From: an uncultured Anaeromyxobacter sp.
GTDB lineage: Bacteria > Myxococcota > Myxococcia > Myxococcales > Anaeromyxobacteraceae
DNA: 64,000 nucleotides
Direction: 5' to 3'
NCBI GenBank assembly: GCA_903904005.1
Contig: CAIVAR010000170.1
Location: forward strand, 1-64,000
How positions within the stretch are numbered: the first letter of the stretch is position 1; every line of letters starts with the position of its first letter. Below the pieces are notes generated by a model. The model searched no databases. It was not told the origin of the DNA and saw only the letters and a list, made by a program, of their open reading frames with translations. A program made the position numbers and the translations under genes. This document shows, piece by piece, positions 54,404 to 64,000 of this stretch.

Positions 54404-55470
54404 CGCGCCGCCTTGCCCCGGGGCTTCCCCACCTTCTTCTTCGCGAGCCGCGCCACGGCGGGGTCCTCCCCGCGCAGCGCCTTGGCGACGGCGTCGAGCA
54501 GCGGGTCGATCCCCTCGCCGGTGACGGCCGAGATGGCGAGGATGAGGGGCTTCTTCTTCCTGCGGGCGAAGCTCTTCTTCAGGGCCTCGAACCGCTCCTT
54601 GGCCTCGGGCACGTCCATCTTGGTGACCGCGATGACCTGGGGCTTCTTCGCGAGCTCGCGCGAGTAGAGGGCCAGCTCCCGGTCGATGGCGTCGAGGTCG
54701 GCGCGCGGCGCGCGCCCCTCGCCCGGTGCCAGCGGGTCGACCAGGTGGACGAGCACCTTGGTCCGCTCCAGGTGGCGCAGGAACTGGTGGCCGAGGCCGG
54801 CCCCGGCGTGGGCCCCCTCGATGAGCCCGGGCACGTCGGCGACCACGAAGCTCTTCCCGCGCCAGCCCACCACGCCCAGGTTCGGCGTCAGCGTGGTGAA
54901 CGGGTAGTCGGCGATCTTGGGGCGGGCCTTGGAGATGCGGCTGATCAGGGTGGACTTGCCGGCGTTGGGGTAGCCGACGATGCCCACGTCGGCGAGCAGC
55001 TTCAGCTCGAGCTGCAGGTCCTTCTCCTCCCCCTTCGTTCCCGGCTGCGCGAAGCGCGGCGCCTGGTTGGTGGAGGTGGCGAAGTTCATGTTGCCGAGGC
55101 CGCCGCGGCCGCCCTTGCAGATCACGAAGCGCGGGCAGGCCTCGCCCATGTCGGCGAGCACCTCGCCGGTGGCGGAGTCCTTCACCAGCGTGCCCGGGGG
55201 CACGCGCAGCTCGAGGGCGGACTGGGAGAGGCCGTTCTGGTCGGAGCCGCGCCCCTGCTCCCCGCTCTTCGCCCGGTGCTCGCGAATGAAGCGGTAGTCG
55301 AGCAGCGTGTTCATCTGCGGGTCGACGATCAGGATCACGTCGCCGCCCCAGCCGCCGTCGCCGCCGGCCGGGCCGCCGCGCGGAATGAACTTCTCGCGGC
55401 GCCAGGCCACGGCGCCGTTCCCTCCGTCGCCGGAGGCGACCTTGATCCGCACCTCGTCGACGAACTTCAC
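54400..55470 (-). CDS. obgE: GTPase ObgE/CgtA
   Basis: A 356-residue essential GTPase of late 50S assembly. The Gly-rich Obg fold covers 1-158 ([28 protein letters not shown]), then the G domain: G1 GYPNAGKST, switch [13 protein letters not shown]3 [11 protein letters not shown]4 TKMD. The C-terminus is a basic tail ([12 protein letters not shown]) with no OCT domain. Downstream of rpmA by 73 bp, the normal order. Confidence 0.97.
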   Translation of the reverse strand: MKFVDEVRIKVASGDGGNGAVAWRREKFIPRGGPAGGDGGWGGDVILIVDPQMNTLLDYRFIREHRAKSGEQGRGSDQNGLSQSALELRVPPGTLVKDSATGEVLADMGEACPRFVICKGGRGGLGNMNFATSTNQAPRFAQPGTKGEEKDLQLELKLLADVGIVGYPNAGKSTLISRISKARPKIADYPFTTLTPNLGVVGWRGKSFVVADVPGLIEGAHAGAGLGHQFLRHLERTKVLVHLVDPLAPGEGRAPRADLDAIDRELALYSRELAKKPQVIAVTKMDVPEAKERFEALKKSFARRKKKPLILAISAVTGEGIDPLLDAVAKALRGEDPAVARLAKKKVGKPRGKAAR

Positions 55471-55543
55471 GTGGCCTCCATACGACGAACGCCGCGGGCC
55501 TTGAGGCTCCGCGGCGCTCGCGACATCCGGGGCTGCCGGGGCG

Positions 55544-55801
55544 CTATGCCTTCGGCACCACCTTGACGACGCGGCGATCGCCGCGCGTCTTCTGGTACTC
55601 CACCGTGCCGTCCACCTTGGCGAAGAGGGTGAAGTCCTTGCCCATCCCGACGTTCTGGCCGGGGTGGAAGAGCGTTCCCACCTGGCGGACGAGGATGTTG
55701 CCGGCGATGACGCTCTCCGAGCCGTAGACCTTCACGCCGCGGCGCTGCCCGGCGGAGTCACGCCCGTTGCGGCTGGAGCCCTGTCCCTTTTTGTGAGCCA
55801 T
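55544..55801 (-). CDS. rpmA: 50S ribosomal protein L27
   Basis: An 85-residue L27. N-terminal [24 protein letters not shown] reaches the peptidyl-transferase centre and needs no cleavage; [28 protein letters not shown] is the globular part. 27 bp after rplU. Confidence 0.98.
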   Translation of the reverse strand: MAHKKGQGSSRNGRDSAGQRRGVKVYGSESVIAGNILVRQVGTLFHPGQNVGMGKDFTLFAKVDGTVEYQKTRGDRRVVKVVPKA

Positions 55802-55828
55802 TTCTTGTTCCCTTTCCTTCGGGGCTGG

Positions 55829-56134
55829 CTAGCCGCGGACCTCGGTGATGACGACCTCGGTGAAGGGCTGACGGTGACCGCGCTTCTTGGTCCAGCCCTC
55901 CTTCTTCTTGCGGAAGTGGATGACCTTGGCGTGGCGCCCGTGGGCGACGATCTCGCCCTGTACGGCCGCGCCGGTCACGGTGGGCTTGCCCACCTTGGCC
56001 TCGCCCTCGCCGCCGACGAGCAGCGCGTCGAAGGAGAGCTTCTTGCCCACGTCGCCCTCGAGGAGCTCCACGCGGAGCTTGTCGCCCTTGGAAACGCGAT
56101 ACTGCTTGCCACCGGTCTGGATCACCGCATACAT
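55829..56134 (-). CDS. rplU: 50S ribosomal protein L21
   Basis: A 101-residue L21: [30 protein letters not shown] at the start and [27 protein letters not shown] at the rRNA-binding end. AAGGAG lies 8 bases before the ATG. The promoter sits about 90 bp upstream, leaving a leader with a GCGCGA/TCGCGC hairpin and a T7 tract that might allow feedback control. Confidence 0.98.
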   Translation of the reverse strand: MYAVIQTGGKQYRVSKGDKLRVELLEGDVGKKLSFDALLVGGEGEAKVGKPTVTGAAVQGEIVAHGRHAKVIHFRKKKEGWTKKRGHRQPFTEVVITEVRG

Positions 56135-56230
56135 CGAGCCGCTCCTTCGTGAAAAAAACTTCGGAATGCTCTCGGGTTACTCCCCCGGCGCGAACTCGCG
56201 CTGCGGGGCCTTGGCCTCCGGAAGGGCGGT

Positions 56231-56260
56231 TCTATACGATCGCCCCCCACATCCTGTCAA
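56231..56260 (-). promoter_or_regulatory. Sigma-70 promoter for rplU-rpmA-obgE-trmH
   Basis: Perfect -35 TTGACA (56255-56260), an 18-base spacer and -10 TATAGA (56231-56236) on the minus strand; the start would be near 56224. This is the strongest promoter in the window. Confidence 0.75.
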
Positions 56261-56342
56261 GGAAACCCGGAGGTTACCCTCACGTGGCCGTGCCGTTCGC
56301 CACGGGATTGGATACGGTAGCGCCCCCGGAGAGCGAGGAAGC

Positions 56343-57212
56343 GTGCGGCAGGGAACCCTAGAAGTCGAGCCAGGCATCCGGATCGCCTACGCGATCCAGG
56401 GATCGGACGGTCCGGCGCTCGTCGTCCCGAACGGGTCCTGGGTGGCCGCCCCGATGCGCCCGCTCGGCGTCGGCCGGCGGATCGTCTCCTACGACCTGCG
56501 CGGCCGGGGACGCTCCTCGCCGGTGGAGGACCGGAGCCGGCTCGGGGTCGGCTTCGACGTGGCCGACCTGGAGGCGCTGCGGCGCCACCTCGATCTCGAC
56601 CGGCCGTCCGTGCTCGGGCACTCCTACTCCTCGGCGGTGGCGCTGCTGCACGCGCTCGAGCACCCGCACGCGGTGGCGCGGCTCGTGCTCGTTGGCGCCT
56701 TCGCGGCGCGCCGGATCCCCTGGCACGACACCGAGATGCCCACCCTGGGAGAGATGATCCGCCCCCCGGGATCCACGCGGCTCGGCGCGCTCCGCGCCGG
56801 CAAGGTCCACCGCTCCGATCCCCGCACCTACGCCCGCGAGTGGATGCGCCACTACCTCCTGCCCCAGCAGCTGGCCCGCAAGGAGAACGTCGACCTCGTC
56901 CCGCTCGACGCCTGCGACCTGCCGAACGAGTTCCCGGAGCGCTGGATCCCCGACTGGCTGGAGCGGATCTACCCGTCGCTCGGAGACTGGGACTGGCGCC
57001 CCCGCCTCCCCTCGCTCGACCTGCCGGTGCTCCTCGCCTGGGGGCAGACCGAACGGGGGGCGCCCGAGGTGGAGCAGGAGTGGCTCTCCGGGCTGCAGCA
57101 CGGGGAGCTGCTCGTGGTGCCCGACGCCGGCCACTGGCCGTTCTGCGAGAACCCGGACGCCTTCTTCCCGGCGGTGGAGAGGTTCCTCTCGCAGCCGTCC
57201 CGGGCCCCCTAG
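56343..57212 (+). CDS. Alpha/beta hydrolase
   Basis: A 289-residue hydrolase. The start GTG 56343 follows GAGGAA; longer frames run through the rplU leader. The nucleophile elbow is VLGHSYSSAVAL (Ser in GHSYS, with Ser replacing the usual second Gly), the oxyanion strand VVPNGSWVAAP and SYDLRGRGRSSP precede it, and the catalytic His is in VPDAGHWPFCENPD. A cap domain rich in Trp and Arg lies between. Substrate unknown; haloalkane- or ester-type activity is possible. Its stop shares CTAG with the convergent small gene. Confidence 0.86.
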   Translation: MRQGTLEVEPGIRIAYAIQGSDGPALVVPNGSWVAAPMRPLGVGRRIVSYDLRGRGRSSPVEDRSRLGVGFDVADLEALRRHLDLDRPSVLGHSYSSAVALLHALEHPHAVARLVLVGAFAARRIPWHDTEMPTLGEMIRPPGSTRLGALRAGKVHRSDPRTYAREWMRHYLLPQQLARKENVDLVPLDACDLPNEFPERWIPDWLERIYPSLGDWDWRPRLPSLDLPVLLAWGQTERGAPEVEQEWLSGLQHGELLVVPDAGHWPFCENPDAFFPAVERFLSQPSRAP

Positions 57213-57433
57213 GAGTCGAGCTTCACGGCCCGCATCTTCACCTCCATGTAGGCGTGGAGGTGATCGCGGAGCCCGCCGAGCGCGGATTCGAGCTCCCGCT
57301 TGGCCTTCTTCACGTCGCCGCCGCTCTCCGCGAGCAGCTGCCGCGCGTAGGCGTCGACGTCGATGCCGAGGACCTTCTTCCCCGGCTTGTGCGCCGGGAT
57401 CTTCCTTGCGGGCTTCCTTCGGGCAGCGGCCAT
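57209..57433 (-). CDS. Small basic helical protein (74 residues)
   Basis: MAAARRKPARKIPAHKPGKKVLGIDVDAYARQLLAESGGDVKKAKRELESALGGLRDHLHAYMEV: a basic N-terminus followed by an amphipathic helical domain. ATG 57433 has GAGG seven bases upstream; GTG 57439 would add two residues. It could bind nucleic acid, but no family is recognised. It shares its stop (CTAG) with the hydrolase gene. Confidence 0.6.
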   Translation of the reverse strand: MAAARRKPARKIPAHKPGKKVLGIDVDAYARQLLAESGGDVKKAKRELESALGGLRDHLHAYMEVKMRAVKLDS

Positions 57434-57466
57434 GGACACACCTCGAGGTTGGAGGAAGCGAGGATA

Positions 57467-58318
57467 TCAGCCGCCGCCGTCCGGTTCGACGTCGTGGAAC
57501 CGGCGGTAGTCGATGGCGCGCCGTCCGTCCTCGAGCGTCACGAGGACGTCGGCGAACCGCTGGCCCCAGAGGATCTGGTCCGGCCTCCAGGCGTGCCGGG
57601 CGTGCACGGACTGCGAGAGGGTCTCGTCGAGCCCGGTCATCGAGGCGACCAGGTCGACGTCCTTCGCGCGCAGGCTCTCGGCGGTCTCTCCGAAGAGCGG
57701 GCTCTCGGGGGTGATCGGATGCACCACGAGCCAGGTGAAGGCGAAGAAGGCCGACTGGCTGCGCCGCAGCCGCAGGTCGTGGACGCGCCGGACCTCCTCC
57801 CCCTCGGGGGTGCGCTCGGACCGGAGCAGCACGAGGTGGGCCTGGGCCTCGGCGATCTGGTTGCCGCGCTCGTTGGCCATCCGGACGAGGAGCGACGGGA
57901 CGCCGTCGAAGCGGGCGATGACGGCGTTGCGGCTGAAGATGACCCGCGCGGTGGGGCGGGAGAACTTGGCGAAGACGAGGCCGGTGACGAGGGCGAGCCC
58001 GAGCAGCCCGACGAGCGCCTCCAGGGTCACGAGCAGGTTGGCCCAGATTCCCCGGGGCGCCATCTTGCCGTAGCCGATGGTGGCCATGGTCTGGACCGAG
58101 AAGAAGAAGGCGTCGGTGAAGCTCCCCGGCCGGGCCTCCTCGATGCCGTCGCCGATGGCGAGGTAGCCGCACGCGAAGAGCAGGTTCGCGCCCAGGTAGA
58201 CGACGAGCACGAGCGCGAAGAACTGGGCCCAGGTGGTGGTGAGGAGCGAGTGGTAGACGTCCCGCAGCGGCGCGGTGCGCAGGCCGATGGAGAGGATCTC
58301 CCGGCCCGAACCGGGCAT
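57467..58318 (-). CDS. Inward-rectifier-type potassium channel (KirBac family)
   Basis: A 283-residue channel. An amphipathic slide helix (RDVYHSLLTTTWAQFF) is followed by outer helix FALVLVVYLGANLLFACGYLAIG, a pore helix with the selectivity filter TIGYGK (80-85), inner helix LLVTLEALVGLLGLALVTGLVFAKFSRPTARVIFS, and the Ig-like cytoplasmic domain (LLVRMANERGNQIAEAQAHLVLLR...VHPITPESPLFG). A GTG about 14 residues upstream is an alternative start. Gating ligand unknown. Confidence 0.92.
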   Translation of the reverse strand: MPGSGREILSIGLRTAPLRDVYHSLLTTTWAQFFALVLVVYLGANLLFACGYLAIGDGIEEARPGSFTDAFFFSVQTMATIGYGKMAPRGIWANLLVTLEALVGLLGLALVTGLVFAKFSRPTARVIFSRNAVIARFDGVPSLLVRMANERGNQIAEAQAHLVLLRSERTPEGEEVRRVHDLRLRRSQSAFFAFTWLVVHPITPESPLFGETAESLRAKDVDLVASMTGLDETLSQSVHARHAWRPDQILWGQRFADVLVTLEDGRRAIDYRRFHDVEPDGGG

Positions 58319-58376
58319 GCGGGTGACGCGGTGTCGCGGGGTTCCGTCGGAGGGCACGCCGATCCGATCTAACCGG

Positions 58377-59386
<1,010 letters not shown>

Positions 59387-59390
<4 letters not shown>

Positions 59391-59608
59391 GATCGATCCC
59401 CTCCCCGCCGGCCCAGGCGCCCCGAGGCCCGCAGGCCGAAGTAGGCCGCGCCCGCCGCCGCCACGCCCCCCTCGAGCCAGTGCCGGTCGCGCAGCAGCAC
59501 GCCGGCCACCACCACCGAGAGGACGAGCAGCACGACGAGGAACCAGCGGCTCGGTCCCCCGGCCGACCCGGCCCCGGCCGGCCCCGCGCCCCAGCCCGCC
59601 CAGGCCAT
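59387..59608 (-). CDS. Small membrane protein (73 residues)
   Basis: Gly/Ala-rich N-terminus, one clear helix ([18 protein letters not shown]), a charged turn RDRHWLEG and a second weaker helix ([14 protein letters not shown]), then a basic tail. The start ATG shares one base with the gatB stop (TGATG) and its stop overlaps mtnA by 4 bp, so it is coupled to both neighbours. Function unknown. Confidence 0.65.
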
Positions 59609-61059
59609 CAGGGGCTCCCCAGCTTGCGCCGGAGCACCGCGTTCACCACCGCCGGGTTGCCCTTGCCCTTCATGCCCTTCATCACCTGGCCGACGAGGAA
59701 GCCGAGGAGCTTGGCGTTGCCGGCACGGTAGCGCGCCACCTCGTCCGGGCTCGCGGCGATGACCGCGTCGGCCGCGGCCTCGACCGCCGACTCGTCCGAC
59801 ACCTGGGCCAGCCCGCGCGCCGCCACGATCGCCTGCGGGTCGCCTCCCTCGCGGAAGAGCTCCTCGATCACCTGGCGCACCCCGGGGCCGCCGATGACCC
59901 CCTCGTCGACGAGCCGGACCACCCCGGCGAGGGCGGCCGGCGCGAGCTTGCCCTGCGGCGCCCCGGAGCCGGCCTCGTTGGCGAGGCGGGCCACCTCCCC
60001 GTTGATCAGGTTGGCGATCCGCTTGGCCGCCTCGGCCCCGCCCCCGCGCGCGACGAGCGCCGCGTCGAAGAACTCGGCCGTCCGCCGGTCGGCGGTGAGC
60101 ACCGCCGCGTCGTAGGCGGAGAGCCCCAGGTCGCGCTGGTACCGGGCAGCCCGGGCCCGCGGAAGCTCGGGCAGCGCGCGGCGCGCCTCCTCGATCCAGG
60201 CCGCCGGGACCCGCACCGGCGGCAGGTCGGGCTCGGGGAAGTAGCGGTAGTCGTGGGCCTCCTCCTTCGAGCGCATCGAGCGGGTCTCGCCGCGCTGCGG
60301 ATCGAAGAGGCGGGTCTCCTGGACGATCTTCCCGCCCCCCTCGAGGATCTCCACCTGGCGACGCATCTCGTACTCGATGGCCTGCCGCAGGAAGCGGAAG
60401 GAGTTCATGTTCTTGATCTCGCAGCGGGTGCCGAGGACCGTGGAGCCCACCGGCATGACCGAGACGTTGGCGTCGCAGCGGAACGAACCCTCCTCGAGGT
60501 TGCCGTCGTTCACGCCGAGGTACATGAGGACCGCGCGCAGCGCCTTCAAGTATTCGACCGCCTCGTCGATGGAGCGGATGTCCGGTTCGGAGACGATCTC
60601 GAGCAGCGGCACGCCGGCGCGGTTCAGGTCGACGCCCGAGGAGCCGTCGGCGGCCACGCCGTGCAGGTTCTTGCCGGCGTCCTCCTCCATGTGGATGCGG
60701 GTGAGCCGCACCCGCCGCTCGGCCCCGTCGAGCGCGAACTCGACCTCGCCGCCCTGGCAGATGGGCAGCTCGTACTGGCTCACCTGGTAGCCCTTGGGGA
60801 GGTCCGGGTAGAAGTAGTTCTTCCGCGCGAAGACGCTCTTCTCCTGGATGGCGCAGCCGAGCGCGAGGCCGGTGCGGACCGCGAACTCGACCACCTGCCG
60901 GTTCAGGGCCGGCAGCACCCCGGGCATCCCCAGGCAGACCGGGCAGACGTGGGCGTTGGGCTCGGCGCCGAAGGTGGTCGGGCAGCCGCAGAAGATCTTG
61001 CTCCGGGTGAGGAGCTGGGCGTGGACCTCGAGTCCGATGACGAGCTGCCAGCCGCTCAT
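59608..61059 (-). CDS. gatB: Asp-tRNA(Asn)/Glu-tRNA(Gln) amidotransferase subunit B
   Basis: A 483-residue GatB that phosphorylates and amidates mischarged tRNA with ammonia from GatA. N-terminal [42 protein letters not shown] includes the four-Cys zinc site; [19 protein letters not shown] and [13 protein letters not shown] follow. The C-terminal Yqey domain ends in [25 protein letters not shown] 61059 overlaps the preceding membrane gene by 4 bp. Confidence 0.97.
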   Translation of the reverse strand: MSGWQLVIGLEVHAQLLTRSKIFCGCPTTFGAEPNAHVCPVCLGMPGVLPALNRQVVEFAVRTGLALGCAIQEKSVFARKNYFYPDLPKGYQVSQYELPICQGGEVEFALDGAERRVRLTRIHMEEDAGKNLHGVAADGSSGVDLNRAGVPLLEIVSEPDIRSIDEAVEYLKALRAVLMYLGVNDGNLEEGSFRCDANVSVMPVGSTVLGTRCEIKNMNSFRFLRQAIEYEMRRQVEILEGGGKIVQETRLFDPQRGETRSMRSKEEAHDYRYFPEPDLPPVRVPAAWIEEARRALPELPRARAARYQRDLGLSAYDAAVLTADRRTAEFFDAALVARGGGAEAAKRIANLINGEVARLANEAGSGAPQGKLAPAALAGVVRLVDEGVIGGPGVRQVIEELFREGGDPQAIVAARGLAQVSDESAVEAAADAVIAASPDEVARYRAGNAKLLGFLVGQVMKGMKGKGNPAVVNAVLRRKLGSP

Positions 61060-61508
61060 GCCGACCGATCCGTCCTGCCCGAAGGCGCGCTCGGGAAGGG
61101 CTGCACGGCGTTCCCCCTCCAGCGCCGCTCGGTCGGGAAGAGGGCGACGAGCGCTGCCAGGGGCACGGCGGCGACCGCGAGGAGCACCGGGTCGCCGGTG
61201 ACGATCTCGGCCACGAGCGGGAACATGGCCGCTCCCTCCAGGATCGCCCAGGCCACGAGGAGCCGGGCGAAGGCGACCGTGTCCCGCGTCCCCGGATCGC
61301 GGGAGCGGATGCGGGGGGGCAGGACGCGGGAGAGGAGGAGCCCGAGCCCCACCACCGCCGCGGCCATGAATCGGAACATCCCGGCGAGCCCGGGCGTGCG
61401 CAGGTCGCCCGGCGGCGCGGTGACGAGGGCCACCCCGGCGAAGAGGACCGGCGTGGCCACCAGGCCGGCCCAGACGATCACCGCGACGCGGCGGGTGGGC
61501 GCGCTCAT
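61056..61508 (-). CDS. Four-helix membrane protein between gatA and gatB
   Basis: A 150-residue integral membrane protein: [63 protein letters not shown] and [17 protein letters not shown]. It overlaps gatA at its start and gatB at its stop, 4 bp each, so all three are translationally coupled. Membrane genes are not a normal part of gat operons. No family is recognised. Confidence 0.72.
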   Translation of the reverse strand: MSAPTRRVAVIVWAGLVATPVLFAGVALVTAPPGDLRTPGLAGMFRFMAAAVVGLGLLLSRVLPPRIRSRDPGTRDTVAFARLLVAWAILEGAAMFPLVAEIVTGDPVLLAVAAVPLAALVALFPTERRWRGNAVQPFPSAPSGRTDRSA

Positions 61509-62977
61509 CCGATGGCCCCCGGTGCGGGCGCGGGGCCCATCTCCCGCTCCAGCGCGCGGGCGGCCCGCAGCATCGTCGCCTCGTCGAAGGGGCGTCCGAC
61601 GAGCTGCAGCCCGATGGGCAGCCCGGACTCGGGGTGAAGCCCGGCCGGCACCGAGAGCCCGGGGAGCGCCGCCAGGTTGCAGGAGATGGTGAAGACGTCG
61701 GCCAGGTACATCTGGAGCGGGTCGGCCACCTTCTCGCCGAGCCGGAAGGCCACCGTGGGCGAGACCGGACCGGCCACCAGGTCGCAGCGCTCGAAGGCGC
61801 GGTCGAAGTCGCGCCGGACGAGCGTGCGGACCTTCTGGGCCCGCAGGTAGTAGGCGTCGTAGTAGCCGGCCGACAGCGCGTAGGTCCCGAGCATGATGCG
61901 CCGCTTGGGCTCGGCGCCGAAGCCCCTGTCGCGGGTCTCGCCGTACATTTCACCCAGCGTTCGTGCGGGGGCGCGCAGGCCGAAGCGCACGCCGTCGTAG
62001 CGCGCCAGGTTGGACGAGGCCTCGGCCGGCGCCACCAGGTAGTAGGCGGCCACCCCGTACTTCGCATGGGGCAGCTCGACGTCGACCAGGGTCGCCCCCA
62101 TGGCCTCGTAGGCGGCGAGCGCCTCACGGACCCGCCGCTCGACGCCGGCCTCCGAGCCGCCCTGGAACCACTCCCGCGGGACGCCGATGCGCAGCCCGCG
62201 CGCGCCCCCCTCCAGCCCCTCGAGGTAGTCGGGAACCGGAAGGGTCGAGGAGGTCTGGTCGCGGGGATCGTGGCCGGCCACCGCCCCGAGGAGGGTGGCC
62301 GCGTCGGGGACGGTCCGCGCGATGGGGCCGACCTGGTCGAGCGAGCTCGCGAAGGCGACGACGCCGTAGCGGGAGACCCGGCCGTAGGTGGGCTTCACCC
62401 CGACCACGCCGCAGAGCGAGGCCGGCTGCCGGATCGAGCCTCCGGTGTCGGTTCCGAGCGCCCCGAAGACCTGCCGGGCCGCCACGGCCGCCGCGCTCCC
62501 GCCGGACGAGCCCCCGGGCGTGCGCTCGAGGTCCCACGGGTTGCGGCACGGGCCGAAGGCGCTGTTCTCGTTGGAGGAGCCCATGGCGAACTCGTCCATG
62601 TTGAGCTTGCCGAGCACCACGGCGCCGGCGGCGGCGAGCCGCTCCACCACGGTGGCGTCGAAGGGCGGGACGAACCCCTCGAGGATGCGCGAGCCGCAGG
62701 TGGTCTCGAGCCCCCTGGTGAGGAAGATGTCCTTCAGCGCGATGGGGATGCCGTCGAGGCGGGAGCGCGCCTCGCCCCGGGCGCGCCGGGCGTCGGCGGC
62801 GCGGGCGTCGGCGACGGCCCGCTCCGGCGCGACGCGCAGGAAGGCGTGCAGCCTCCCGTCGGTGGCCTCGATGCGCGAGAGCGAGGCGAGCGTCACCTCC
62901 TCGGAGGAGACCTCCCGCCGCTCCAGCGCGCGGGACAGGTCGGTGAGCGACCGGTCCAGGATCCCGGGAAGGCTCAC
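61505..62977 (-). CDS. gatA: Asp-tRNA(Asn)/Glu-tRNA(Gln) amidotransferase subunit A
   Basis: A 490-residue amidase-signature enzyme that frees ammonia from glutamine. The Ser-Ser-Lys triad is in place: Lys in [12 protein letters not shown], and both Ser in [48 protein letters not shown] is the central signature. It overlaps gatC and the following membrane gene by 4 bp. Confidence 0.97.
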   Translation of the reverse strand: MSLPGILDRSLTDLSRALERREVSSEEVTLASLSRIEATDGRLHAFLRVAPERAVADARAADARRARGEARSRLDGIPIALKDIFLTRGLETTCGSRILEGFVPPFDATVVERLAAAGAVVLGKLNMDEFAMGSSNENSAFGPCRNPWDLERTPGGSSGGSAAAVAARQVFGALGTDTGGSIRQPASLCGVVGVKPTYGRVSRYGVVAFASSLDQVGPIARTVPDAATLLGAVAGHDPRDQTSSTLPVPDYLEGLEGGARGLRIGVPREWFQGGSEAGVERRVREALAAYEAMGATLVDVELPHAKYGVAAYYLVAPAEASSNLARYDGVRFGLRAPARTLGEMYGETRDRGFGAEPKRRIMLGTYALSAGYYDAYYLRAQKVRTLVRRDFDRAFERCDLVAGPVSPTVAFRLGEKVADPLQMYLADVFTISCNLAALPGLSVPAGLHPESGLPIGLQLVGRPFDEATMLRAARALEREMGPAPAPGAIG

Positions 62978-63264
62978 TCGAGGATCCTGGGAACCTGGAA
63001 GCAGCTCCCGGCCCGGGCCGGCGCGTTGGCGAGCGCCTCCTCCGGCGGGAGGCAGGGCAGCAGCACGTCCTCGCGGAAGGGGGTCTCCCCGGCGGCCAGG
63101 GCATGGGTCATCGGCTCGACGCCGGAGACGTCGAGCTCCTCGAGCTGCCGGACGTAGTCGAGGATGGCCGAGAGCTCGCCGGCGAGCCGCGTCTCCTCCT
63201 CGGGGGAGAGCCGCAGCCGCGCCAGCGCCGCGATGCGCCGGACCTCGTCGAGCGAGAGCGCCAT
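62974..63264 (-). CDS. gatC: Asp-tRNA(Asn)/Glu-tRNA(Gln) amidotransferase subunit C
   Basis: A 96-residue GatC that holds A and B together. [47 protein letters not shown] is the family core; the extended C-terminus ends CFQVPRILE, as usual. ATG 63264 was chosen over the longer frame because it starts the family match. 5 bp after the zinc-ribbon gene. Confidence 0.95.
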   Translation of the reverse strand: MALSLDEVRRIAALARLRLSPEEETRLAGELSAILDYVRQLEELDVSGVEPMTHALAAGETPFREDVLLPCLPPEEALANAPARAGSCFQVPRILE

Positions 63265-63269
63265 CGGGC

Positions 63270-63608
63270 CTACTGGTGGGACGGGTCGGGCTTCAGCCAG
63301 TTGAGGATGGCCGCCACGACGCCGCGACGCCCCTCGTTGATCTGGTGCTGGAACGCCTCGATCTCGCCGTGCTCCAGGAAGATGCCGTTGCAGGCGAAGC
63401 AGACGTCGACGGGGACTTCGCGCAGCTTCACCTCGTGCATCTGCTGGCCGCAGCCCGGGCAGTGGCCGTGGTGGAGGTCGCGCAGGCGCTTGGCCTCCTC
63501 GGCGGCCATGTCCCGGTGGACCTTCTGCGCGAGCTTCCGCTTCTTCTCGGCGTCTTCCTTCGCGAAGTAGTCGTCCTCGGTGTGGGAGGGCTTGACGGTG
63601 TCCGACAT
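63270..63608 (-). CDS. TFIIB-type zinc-ribbon protein
   Basis: A 112-residue soluble protein. A charged helical N-terminus ([30 protein letters not shown]) precedes the zinc ribbon [38 protein letters not shown], a zf-TFIIB (PF13453-like) pattern with two CxxC pairs. Function in the family is unknown. It lies between the TPR gene and gatC with 5-bp gaps. Confidence 0.82.
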   Translation of the reverse strand: MSDTVKPSHTEDDYFAKEDAEKKRKLAQKVHRDMAAEEAKRLRDLHHGHCPGCGQQMHEVKLREVPVDVCFACNGIFLEHGEIEAFQHQINEGRRGVVAAILNWLKPDPSHQ

Positions 63609-63613
63609 GTCGT

Positions 63614-64000
63614 TCACTCCTTGAGCTGGCTGATGAGCCGCCGGGCGGCGGCGGCATCGTCTCCGGTGGGCCGAACGGCCAGGAACTTCTCGTAACCGGC
63701 CACGGCTTCGGCCTTCCTTCCCATGTAGCGGTAGGTCTCGGCCAGGCCGAAGAGGGCTTCGGCGTTGCGGGGGTCGGAATCGAGGGCACCCTCGAAGCTG
63801 GCCTCCGCCTGGGCGTACCGCGAGAGATCCAGATAACACGCCCCGCGCCCGGCGAGGGCCGTGGCGTTGCGTCCGTCGATGGCGAGCGCCTGCCCGTACA
63901 GGTCGAGCGCCTCCTCGCACCGCCCCCGCTCCCGCTGCTCCCTCGCCCGTGCCAGCACGCCGCGGAGCGCGGCCCCGGCCTCGTCCCTCGGGGCGGCCCG
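63614..64000 (-). CDS. TPR-repeat protein (N-terminus outside the window)
   Basis: The frame is open to the window edge, so the start is unknown; GTG 63958 is one possible start. Three tetratricopeptide repeats are seen: ALDLYGQALAIDGRNATALAGRGACYLDL, AEASFEGALDSDPRNAEALFGLAETYRYM and AVAGYEKFLAVRPTGDDAAAARRLI. It is the first visible gene of the gat operon. Confidence 0.8.
   Translation of the reverse strand, partial: RAAPRDEAGAALRGVLARAREQRERGRCEEALDLYGQALAIDGRNATALAGRGACYLDLSRYAQAEASFEGALDSDPRNAEALFGLAETYRYMGRKAEAVAGYEKFLAVRPTGDDAAAARRLISQLKE

Noticed and set aside
56135-56224. A T7 tract and hairpin in the L21 leader as an attenuator.
   Set aside because: The stable hairpin is not adjacent to the T-run, so it does not form an intrinsic terminator.

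Overview
The window is high-GC bacterial DNA with nearly every gene packed tightly in operons. A complete LPS supply line (kdsB, kdsA, kdsC, a lipid A-type acyltransferase, lptC, lptA, lptB) runs into rpoN, hpf and ptsN. There are several outer-membrane barrels, a PilZ protein, diheme and DUF3365 cytochromes, many secreted lipoproteins and a GatCAB amidotransferase. This suggests a Gram-negative delta-type proteobacterium, most like Myxococcota of the Anaeromyxobacter kind. That assignment is an inference from gene content and base composition; no ribosomal RNA lies in the window.

Layout. 1-1904: the end of a monomeric isocitrate dehydrogenase and malate dehydrogenase, closed by a hairpin. 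1905-6471: an orphan secreted-protein remnant and a large lipoprotein with three near-identical 255-bp repeats. 6472-16504: mixed housekeeping genes (uracil phosphoribosyltransferase-like, SDR, DUF456, DUF3365 haem protein, RsmB-type methyltransferase, threonine aldolase, receiver protein, PAP2-type phosphatase, PilZ protein, diheme cytochrome). 16632-24878: DUF481 barrel, acyl-CoA dehydrogenase, HEAT protein, metzincin lipoprotein, a barrel with a Cys-rich N-terminus, a START-like protein and Ppx/GppA. 25016-31639: an export operon with a Yip1-like protein, TolC, MacA-like adaptor, ABC ATPase and two FtsX-type permeases. 31661-32350: signal peptidase I.

32351-35724 is an accessory island between lepB and ptsN. 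It has inverted copies of a repeat of at least 227 bp around a methyltransferase and a small Cys/His protein. One repeat copy is split by an IS110/IS1111-type element. The intact copy serves as an empty site, so the ends of the element can be read as 34079-35543. Its 3' noncoding end carries short copies of both insertion junctions, as expected if it encodes a bridge/seek guide RNA, and joining its ends would assemble a promoter.

35725-45024 (minus strand) is the kdsB-pyrG-kdsA-kdsC-acyltransferase-lptCAB-rpoN-hpf-ptsN locus. A textbook -24/-12 sigma-54 promoter inside it points the opposite way. 45166-49732 holds an RluA-family synthase, an ABM-fold membrane protein, an OprB porin and a phosphofructokinase. 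49788-53686 holds ApbE facing a four-gene minus-strand operon (porin, FMN-binding protein, two related membrane proteins) under a promoter whose -10 lies in a Fur-box-like sequence; together they look like an iron-responsive extracytoplasmic flavin electron-transfer system. 53747-56260 is rplU-rpmA-obgE-trmH. 56343-64000 holds a hydrolase, a KirBac-type channel and a translationally coupled operon: TPR protein, zinc-ribbon protein, gatC, gatA, a membrane protein, gatB, a membrane protein and mtnA.
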